From positions 1-9,655 of the forward strand of contig JBAVLA010000307.1 of assembly GCA_049688595.1 (NCBI GenBank): a stretch of 9,655 nt of DNA. Reading direction: 5' to 3'. Each line of letters starts with the position of its first letter. Within the stretch, counting starts at the first letter, position 1. Shown here in pieces: positions 1 through 5,207 of the stretch. The DNA comes from Prado023 sp049688595 (GTDB lineage Bacteria; Actinomycetota; Actinomycetes; S36-B12; CAIYMF01). The position numbers and the translations under genes were made by a program. The notes beneath the pieces are model-generated. The model was given only the letters and a program-made list of their open reading frames with translations. It did no database searches and had not been told where the DNA came from.

Positions 1-1493
1 GCCGCGGCCTGGGCTGCGGTCGAGCCGGGAACCTCTGCGCCGGCGAACACGCGGGCCGCATCGGGTGCGCGATGCCGGCCGGGGACGTACTCCTCAACGG
101 CGACGTGGAAGTTCGCCCCGCCGAATCCGAACGCGCTGACGCCAGCGCGGCGCGGCTCTGGGCCGGCGTGGCTCCACTCGCGCAGTTCGGTGTTGACCCG
201 GAACGGGGTGCGCGCCCAGTCCACTCTGGGGTTGGGGTCGTGGAAGTTGAGGCTCGGTGGGAGGACCTTCTCGTGGAGGCACATGGCGGCCTTGAACAAT
301 CCCGCCGCGCCAGCCGCGCCCTTGAGGTGGCCGATATTGGACTTGACCGAGCCCAGGGCGATCGAGCCCGGTGCGACCCCGTGCCCGGCGAAGATCTCGT
401 CGAGGCTGGCTAGTTCGGTCGCGTCACCAACGCGGGTGGACGTGCCGTGAGCCTCGAGCATGCCGATGGTCGCCGGGTCGACGTTGGCGTTCTGCCACGC
501 CCGACCGACGGCGAGCCGCTGGCCGACCGGGTTGGGTGCGGTGATGCCCTTGCCCTTGCCGTCGCTGGATCCGCCCATGCCCAGGATGACCGCGTAGATC
601 CGGTCGCCGGCCTTCTCCGCGTCGGACAGCCGCTTGAGCACGAACAGCGCAGCGCCCTCGCCCATGACGAACCCGTCCGCGCCGGCATCGAACGGGCGGG
701 TGCCGGTCCCCGACAGGGCCCCGATCTTGCAGAAGCGGACGAACGCCCCGGGGCTCATGTTGTGGTCGAGGCCGCCGCTGAGCGCGACGTCGTAGTCGCG
801 TGCGAGCAGGCCGCCGATTGCCGAGCTCATGCCCGCCAGCGCCGAGGCGCATGCCGCATCCGTGGTGAAGTTCGGTCCGCGGAAGTTGAACAGCGCCGAG
901 ATCCGGCCCGCGAGGATGTTCGCGAGCTCTCCGGGCATCGTGTCCTCGGTGATGGTAGGCAGGTCGGCCACGAACCGCTGCCGCGCCTCAGACCGGATCG
1001 CCGCCCGAACATCAGGTGGAAGGGCGGCGAACGACGGCGACGCGACCAGGTCGCGGTCGAACTCCGGGTAGCCGATGCGCATGGTGGTCTTGACGTACTT
1101 GTCGCCGCCGAGGGCATTGCCGAAGATCACGGCCACCCGGTCGGTGTCGACGTCCCAATTCGGCCAGCCGGCGTCCACGAGCGCCATGCGTGCAGCGCTC
1201 ACGGCCCACTTCTGGCCTTCGTCGAAGTGGGCGGCGACATTCGGCGGCACCGGCAGGCGCCACGCCCGTGGATCCCACGGGAACTCGCGCACCCAGCCGC
1301 CGATCTTGGAGTAGGTCTTGTCCTCGGCGTCGTGGTCCGGGTCGTAGTAGAGCTCAGGATCCCAGCGATCGACGGGGACGTCGCTGATCGAGTAGCGACC
1401 GTCTCGGATGTTGCCCCAGAACGCCTCTGCGGTGGGCGCGTCGGGCATGATCGCGCTGATTCCGACGATGGCGATGGGTTCGGTTTGGGTCAT
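1..1493 (-). CDS. Pfa-like iterative polyketide/fatty acid synthase, N-terminal ketosynthase (partial, runs off left edge)
   Basis: The first 497 residues of a large synthase are visible, with no stop before the left edge. They form a complete beta-ketoacyl synthase domain (about residues 5-460), which performs decarboxylative Claisen condensation of acyl chains. The catalytic triad is intact: Cys215 in DAACAS, His349 in EAHGTST and His389 in KSNIGH, with the 134/40 residue spacing normal for this fold. The N-terminal IAIVGISAIMPDA and C-terminal GFGGANFH are also KS hallmarks. The stretch RWDPELYYDPD...DKTYSKIGGW and the DAACAS active site resemble PfaA-type polyunsaturated fatty acid/secondary lipid synthases rather than modular PKS (usually DTACSS). 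The start at 1493 is set by an AAGGAG five bases upstream. The gene lies 84 bases after an acyl-CoA dehydrogenase and is third in a minus-strand set headed by a PfaD-like reductase. Acyltransferase, ACP and KR domains are expected beyond the edge but not seen. The KS assignment is firm; the PfaA affinity is a family-level inference from memory. Confidence 0.93.
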   Translation of the reverse strand, partial: MTQTEPIAIVGISAIMPDAPTAEAFWGNIRDGRYSISDVPVDRWDPELYYDPDHDAEDKTYSKIGGWVREFPWDPRAWRLPVPPNVAAHFDEGQKWAVSAARMALVDAGWPNWDVDTDRVAVIFGNALGGDKYVKTTMRIGYPEFDRDLVASPSFAALPPDVRAAIRSEARQRFVADLPTITEDTMPGELANILAGRISALFNFRGPNFTTDAACASALAGMSSAIGGLLARDYDVALSGGLDHNMSPGAFVRFCKIGALSGTGTRPFDAGADGFVMGEGAALFVLKRLSDAEKAGDRIYAVILGMGGSSDGKGKGITAPNPVGQRLAVGRAWQNANVDPATIGMLEAHGTSTRVGDATELASLDEIFAGHGVAPGSIALGSVKSNIGHLKGAAGAAGLFKAAMCLHEKVLPPSLNFHDPNPRVDWARTPFRVNTELREWSHAGPEPRRAGVSAFGFGGANFHVAVEEYVPGRHRAPDAARVFAGAEVPGSTAAQAA

Positions 1494-1498
1494 CGGAA

Positions 1499-1504
1499 CT
1501 CCTT
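1499..1504 (-). promoter_or_regulatory. Shine-Dalgarno for the ketosynthase gene
   Basis: On the minus strand AAGGAG lies five bases before the ATG at 1493. It fixes the start of a gene whose end is outside the window. Confidence 0.75.
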
Positions 1505-1577
1505 GCGGATCGATGGAGGACGCTTCAGTTGCGGTCGTGCAGTCCCGTCGTTTCCGTGCCGTGGTGGAGCTATGCGA

Positions 1578-3248
1578 TCACTTGCGGTTGTACAGCGTGT
1601 CTGCGAGCGCCGACATGTCGGCGACCAGGCCGGCCTGGGCACCGCGGATGGCATCCAGGCGCAGTGTGGCAGGCAGACGCGGATCAAGTCCCAACGAAGG
1701 GTCGGCTGAGCCCGCGACCCAACGCAGGCCATCTTCGCCAGCTTTCAGGGCGGCCTCACGGGCGAAGATCCGCGCGATCACGGCCAGGGCGCTCGCGTCG
1801 AACCTGCGGTTGGCCTTGGCCGGGAGCGTCCCGTCGGCCGCGGCAGCCGCGCGGCGGCACAGTGAAGCGGCGCACTCGACGTTGGCGGCGAGCTCGCCGA
1901 GCCGGAACAGGATGTGCTGGTGGCGGGTCAGCCGGCCGGCCTGGCAGGCGGAGAACACCCCGGCCAGGGCCTCGAGGGCCAGGGCGGCCGTCGAGGCGCC
2001 GACCTGCGGGTGCGTGGCTGCCAGCGCGTTCATCTCCTGGGCTGCGGTCAAGTAGTACGTCCCGCGCGTCTTGAGGTGCTCCTGCCAGCGGTCGCGGGCG
2101 ATGGTCATCTCGAGGATCTCCGAGGTGCCCTCGTAGATCGTGGTGATCCGCACGTCGCGCTTGATCTTCTCCACCACGTACTCACGGGTGAATCCGTACC
2201 CGCCGTGGGCCTGGATCGCATCCTCGGCGGCGCGGTTGCCCGACTCGGTGGCCATCAGCTTCGCGATCGCGCCCTCGGTGTTCAGGGCGCCGTCGGGGCC
2301 GGCGCCGGCGTCGATGCGCAGGGCGGTCTCCTCGATGAACGCGCGCGCTGCCTCAAGCCGGACGACGTGCGGGACGATCAGCTTGTGGGTGTAGCCCTGC
2401 TTCTCGGCCAGCGGCGACCCGCCTGCGATCCGGGACTTCGAGTACTCGATGGAGCGGTCGACGGCCTCCCAGCCGCCGCCGAGTCCGAACGCGGCCACCA
2501 TCACGCGGGTGTAGCCGAACACCTGCTGGGCCTGCACGAGCCCGCGGCCCTCGACGCCGCCGACGAGGTTGGCGACCGGGACCTCGACGTTGTCCAGGAA
2601 CAGCGCCGCGGTGTTGGACAGCCGGATCCCGTGCTTGTCCTCGGGCTTCGCGCTGGTGAAGCCGGGGGTGCCCTTCTCGACGACGAACCAGGTGGGACCG
2701 CCGGGGGCCAACGCCAGGATGGTGGTCGCGTCGGCGATCGTGCCGTTGGAGATCCACTGCTTGGCTCCATTGATGCGGTACCCGGTGACCTCGCCGTCGA
2801 CCTCGATGGGGACGGCCCGGGTCTTCATCGCGCCCAGGTCGGAGCCTGCCTCGGGCTCGGTTGCGCCGTATGCGAAGACGATGCCGTCCTCGGCGATTCG
2901 GCCCAGCCAGAGCGCCTTCTGCTCATCGGTGGCGCCCACGAGGATGGGGTCGCTGCCCAGGAAGGTGGCGAACACGGCGGTGGCGAGGCCGATGTCCTTG
3001 CGGGCCAGGACCTCGCAGATGAGGTACCCGTCGAACGCCCCGCCGCCCATGCCCCCGTAGGCCTCGGGCACGAATACCAGTTGGATGCCCAGGTCGGTGG
3101 CCATCGCACGCAGGGTGTCCTCAGGACAGATGTCCTCGTGATCGAGTTCGAGGATCCGCTCCGGCGTGAGCGCGTCGGTGAGGTAGTCCCCGAGGCCCTC
3201 CAGCATCAGCTTCAGGTCTTCGGCCTCGAGTCCCTGGTCGATGGTCAT
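1578..3248 (-). CDS. acyl-CoA dehydrogenase family protein with long C-terminal extension
   Basis: FAD-dependent flavoprotein predicted to introduce a trans-2,3 double bond into an acyl thioester and pass electrons to ETF. Family motifs are in order: FVPEAYGGMG (58-68), the FAD/substrate loop YGATEPEAGSD (127-137), QWISNG (164-169), QAHGGYGFTREY (346-357) and IYEGTSE (371-377). Glu373 sits where medium-chain enzymes have their catalytic base. Ordinary family members have about 380-400 residues. This one has 556, and the extra 160 residues (about 390-556) are Ala-rich and helical-looking, as in the longer very-long-chain and ACAD9-like members. A GAGGAGGAGGT Shine-Dalgarno supports the start. 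It sits between a PfaD-like reductase (163 bases upstream) and a Pfa-like ketosynthase (84 bases downstream), which suggests a role in making or tailoring the same lipid rather than general beta-oxidation. Whether it acts on CoA- or ACP-bound chains cannot be seen. Confidence 0.93.
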   Translation of the reverse strand: MTIDQGLEAEDLKLMLEGLGDYLTDALTPERILELDHEDICPEDTLRAMATDLGIQLVFVPEAYGGMGGGAFDGYLICEVLARKDIGLATAVFATFLGSDPILVGATDEQKALWLGRIAEDGIVFAYGATEPEAGSDLGAMKTRAVPIEVDGEVTGYRINGAKQWISNGTIADATTILALAPGGPTWFVVEKGTPGFTSAKPEDKHGIRLSNTAALFLDNVEVPVANLVGGVEGRGLVQAQQVFGYTRVMVAAFGLGGGWEAVDRSIEYSKSRIAGGSPLAEKQGYTHKLIVPHVVRLEAARAFIEETALRIDAGAGPDGALNTEGAIAKLMATESGNRAAEDAIQAHGGYGFTREYVVEKIKRDVRITTIYEGTSEILEMTIARDRWQEHLKTRGTYYLTAAQEMNALAATHPQVGASTAALALEALAGVFSACQAGRLTRHQHILFRLGELAANVECAASLCRRAAAAADGTLPAKANRRFDASALAVIARIFAREAALKAGEDGLRWVAGSADPSLGLDPRLPATLRLDAIRGAQAGLVADMSALADTLYNRK

Positions 3249-3252
3249 GTGG

Positions 3253-3263
3253 ACCTCCTCCTC
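3253..3263 (-). promoter_or_regulatory. very strong Shine-Dalgarno for the acyl-CoA dehydrogenase
   Basis: GAGGAGGAGGT on the minus strand, four bases before the ATG at 3248. It contains two overlapping GGAGG cores, so initiation should be efficient even within a polycistronic message. Confidence 0.75.
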
Positions 3264-3294
3264 GATCTGGTGGGCCTTCCGCCACCGGGTCCAT

Positions 3295-3322
3295 AGGCTA
3301 GAGGTCCGCCTGCGGTGGTCAG
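3295..3322 (-). promoter_or_regulatory. possible internal promoter before the acyl-CoA dehydrogenase
   Basis: On the minus strand CTGACC (3317-3322, four of six matches to TTGACA) and TAGCCT (3295-3300, TAnnnT) are separated by 16 bases, within the 163-base gap upstream of the dehydrogenase. Such matches occur by chance in short intergenic DNA, so this is only a candidate for separate expression of the last two genes of the set. Confidence 0.2.
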
Positions 3323-3375
3323 GACGCCGAACCTACCCCGATCGCGGGACCAAGGACCGTTACCCGTCAGTAGTA

Positions 3376-3395
3376 CCGGCTGGCTGGCCGGCCGG
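3376..3395 (-). terminator. GC-rich hairpin just after the PfaD-like gene
   Basis: An 8-bp inverted repeat (3376-3383 with 3388-3395, loop of four) contains one imperfect pair, a G-T on the plus strand and an A-C mismatch on the minus strand. It lies 16 bases past the stop codon at 3412-3414. There is no T-run. Actinobacterial terminators often lack one, so this could be a terminator, a partial attenuator or an mRNA processing stem between the first and second genes. Confidence 0.3.
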
Positions 3396-3411
3396 ATGCT
3401 GGCGTGGCCGG

Positions 3412-4863
3412 TCACGCCGTCGGCAGCCCGGTCCGCAGGTAGTGCAAGACGGCGCTGGCCGGGTAGAAGCCGCTCCCCTCCGGTTGTGCAGCCTGCAGGG
3501 CGTGCACCGAGGAGAAGTCGTCACCGGAGGTCACGATCGCCGGCTCGATGGCGCCGCTGCGTCGACGCTGCGGGAGGTCGGCGGCCGACATCAGCGCGTT
3601 GCACAGGCAGCGCCGGCCCTCTGCGTTCTCGGCGCGACCGCCCTTGCGCCCCGTGTATACCGAGAGCGGTTCGGCCGGGCAGCGGTAGTCCAGCCCGCCG
3701 TCGGCCTTCTTGAACGGGACCCGCAGCGCGCCCAAGTCGCAGACCGCCTGCCGGGCGGCGGCGACCTCGGGATCGCTGACCGTCCCCTCGAGCTGGACCA
3801 CCTTGAACGGGAACCCCGTTGGCGACACGCGCCAGTCGCTGCGGACCTCGACGGTCCCGTCCATCACCTGGTCGAGGACCGCGCGCTTGAGGCTGGGGGC
3901 CAAGCCGGACTCCGCGGAGTAGGCGAAGGCGGTGCCCACCTGGACGCCGACGGCGCCCAGCGACTTGGCGTGGGCGAGGCCCTCGGGCGTTCCGTAGGAC
4001 CCTGCCATCCAGAACGGCAGACCGATTGCGGCGAGGTCGGCGATGTCGGGTTCGTCGCGCTTGTCGTACACAGGCTGGCCAAGGTCGTCAATCACGCGCG
4101 GACCGCGGGGCGGGGCGTTGTGCCCACCGGCGGACGGGCCCTCGACGATGAACCCGAACGGGCGGGTGCGCGGGTCGCTGGCCAGGCCCTTGGCCAGGTC
4201 GACCGAGGATACGATCGCGAGGAATCTCGGCTGTGGAAGGCTGGTGACACCGAGCAGCTCTCTGGGGCTGCAACGCACCGAGATCCGTGGGTCGTCCGAG
4301 CGCATGCCCTGGGCCCGGATCCCGAAGTCGACGTCCTCGCCGCGGGACATCTTGCGGATCAGCTCAGGGATCTCGGCAGGGTTGCCGGCGCCGACGATGA
4401 CGTAGTCGACGTGGGCGAGCATCGCCCCGAGCAGGCCGAAGGGCAGTGGGATCTCGATCTTTCGCAGGAAGTTGATGCCGACTGGCCCAGGGTGCCCCTG
4501 CTTGGCCAGCCACACCTCGACGAACGCCGAGACGACGGCGAGCTCCTGCAGGGCGACCTTCGGCGTGACCGTGAAGCGGGGGACGTTGCGGAACGACTCG
4601 TCCTCAGCCTTACCACCGTGGATGTAGTACTCCTTGATGATGCGTCGGGACATCGCCGGGATCGGGAACGCGGCCAGTGCCCGGCGCATGTGCCCACCGG
4701 GGTCGCCAATCTGCAGGCGGCGCGCTAGCACTATTTCCAGCGCCGTTCCCGACACCACACCGAGCTCGCCGGAGGCGGACACCGCCCCCGCGAGCTCCCA
4801 TCCGGATACCGCGACTCCCATCCCACCTTGGATGATTGTCGGCAGCCCAGTTTCGACGGTCAT
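3412..4863 (-). CDS. PfaD-like / nitronate monooxygenase-family FMN enoyl reductase
   Basis: A 483-residue TIM-barrel flavoprotein of the nitronate monooxygenase/FabK/PfaD superfamily. IIQGGMGVAVSG (10-21) is the usual FMN-site entry. GPSAGGHN (242-249) carries His248, equivalent to the conserved GGH histidine of FabK and nitronate monooxygenases. MAGSYGTPEG (287-296) and GVQVGTAFAYSAESG (306-320) form the phosphate-binding part of the barrel. In Pfa systems a relative of this protein is the trans-acting enoyl reductase, and a similar job beside a Pfa-like ketosynthase is the natural inference. Two departures from typical PfaD are AGGHN where PfaD/PksE-type proteins usually have SGGHT, and a C-terminal segment with Cys375, Cys395, Cys419 and Cys421. 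The frame stays open upstream to 5028. The ATG at 4863 is preferred because homology-like sequence begins at once (LPTIIQGGMG), although only a weak AGTGAG precedes it. It is the first gene of the set. A plain nitronate monooxygenase remains possible. Confidence 0.85.
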   Translation of the reverse strand: MTVETGLPTIIQGGMGVAVSGWELAGAVSASGELGVVSGTALEIVLARRLQIGDPGGHMRRALAAFPIPAMSRRIIKEYYIHGGKAEDESFRNVPRFTVTPKVALQELAVVSAFVEVWLAKQGHPGPVGINFLRKIEIPLPFGLLGAMLAHVDYVIVGAGNPAEIPELIRKMSRGEDVDFGIRAQGMRSDDPRISVRCSPRELLGVTSLPQPRFLAIVSSVDLAKGLASDPRTRPFGFIVEGPSAGGHNAPPRGPRVIDDLGQPVYDKRDEPDIADLAAIGLPFWMAGSYGTPEGLAHAKSLGAVGVQVGTAFAYSAESGLAPSLKRAVLDQVMDGTVEVRSDWRVSPTGFPFKVVQLEGTVSDPEVAAARQAVCDLGALRVPFKKADGGLDYRCPAEPLSVYTGRKGGRAENAEGRRCLCNALMSAADLPQRRRSGAIEPAIVTSGDDFSSVHALQAAQPEGSGFYPASAVLHYLRTGLPTA

Positions 4864-4946
4864 CGCCCACTCACTTCGCTTCATGTGGTTGAAAGGTAAC
4901 ACTGAGTCGACTTTGTTCCCCAGCCCCAAGATCAGGCTCGAGCGGA

Positions 4947-4973
4947 ACGGGTGCCTGCGTTCCAGGCACCCGT
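4947..4973 (-). terminator. perfect 11-bp hairpin (terminator or leader attenuator)
   Basis: Bases 4947-4957 (ACGGGTGCCTG) pair perfectly with 4963-4973 around a five-base loop. No T-run follows on either strand. It lies 235 bases past the stop of the membrane hydrolase gene and 84 bases before the PfaD-like start. It could be a rho-independent-like terminator of the upstream unit. If the promoter is near the palindrome at 5090-5105, it would instead be a structured element inside the 5' leader of the lipid-synthase mRNA. Confidence 0.5.
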
Positions 4974-5089
4974 CCTCCGCCGCGTCGCGGAGGTCCAGTG
5001 GACACGATCGCCGGTGCCGTCGTGACATCCGACCGCGCTTGACGGTGCCTCGGCAGGCGCCGGAATCTCACCAGCCCTCCAAGCGAGAA

Positions 5090-5105
5090 TGTGACGTTCG
5101 TCACA
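5090..5105. promoter_or_regulatory. Crp/GlxR-type operator palindrome
   Basis: TGTGACGTTCGTCACA is a 16-base sequence with perfect 7-base arms around a TT centre. It matches TGTGA-N6-TCACA, the recognition pattern of Crp-family regulators, including GlxR of corynebacteria and close to the mycobacterial Crp pattern. It sits alone in intergenic DNA, with its centre 234 bases upstream of the PfaD-like start. A weak -10-like GAGATT (5064-5069, minus strand) is placed so that the palindrome centre would be about 40 bases from the implied start site, as in class II Crp promoters. The binding protein is inferred; a TetR-type repressor could also use such a palindrome. Confidence 0.5.
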
Positions 5106-5207
5106 CTAGCGCACCGAGCTCGTTGACACCAGTGTGGCGCGGAGATCCCCACAGGGCCGCACCCATCTCCCGGCGCAAGCCATCGCCCGTCTCCCATCGC
5201 GAGCATG

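Larger units (their letters stand above)
4864..5207. other. 344-base non-coding leader upstream of the PfaD-like gene
   Basis: No convincing gene is seen here. Short open frames on both strands lack family resemblance and good starts. The stretch holds a perfect 11-bp hairpin (4947-4973), an imperfect hairpin (5043-5062, arms of eight bases with one mismatch, loop CGGC) and a Crp-type palindrome (5090-5105). It separates the membrane hydrolase gene from the lipid-synthase set, so it probably contains the terminator of the former and the promoter and leader of the latter. Confidence 0.6.

Noticed and set aside
447..1709. 420-residue plus-strand open frame
   Set aside because: It is antisense to the ketosynthase, whose motifs are unmistakable; the translated product is a low-complexity Arg/Ala/Gly/Val mix typical of antisense GC-rich DNA.
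1914..3296. 460-residue plus-strand open frame
   Set aside because: It mirrors the acyl-CoA dehydrogenase gene; its Leu/Val/Gly/Asp-rich product has no recognisable domain.
3241..4728. 495-residue plus-strand open frame
   Set aside because: It is antisense to the PfaD-like gene and has no family motif.
4864..5028. 55-residue upstream extension of the PfaD-like protein
   Set aside because: The added residues do not resemble the family, and the start has no Shine-Dalgarno; homology-like sequence begins at 4863.
5043..5062. imperfect hairpin with CGGC loop in the leader
   Set aside because: One of eight pairs is a mismatch on the minus strand and there is no T-run; too weak to call as a terminator on its own.
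4871..5206. 111-residue minus-strand frame in the leader
   Set aside because: A TTGGAGGGC-GTG pair inside it looks like a start, but the product is compositionally random, has no family resemblance and spans both the palindrome and the hairpin.
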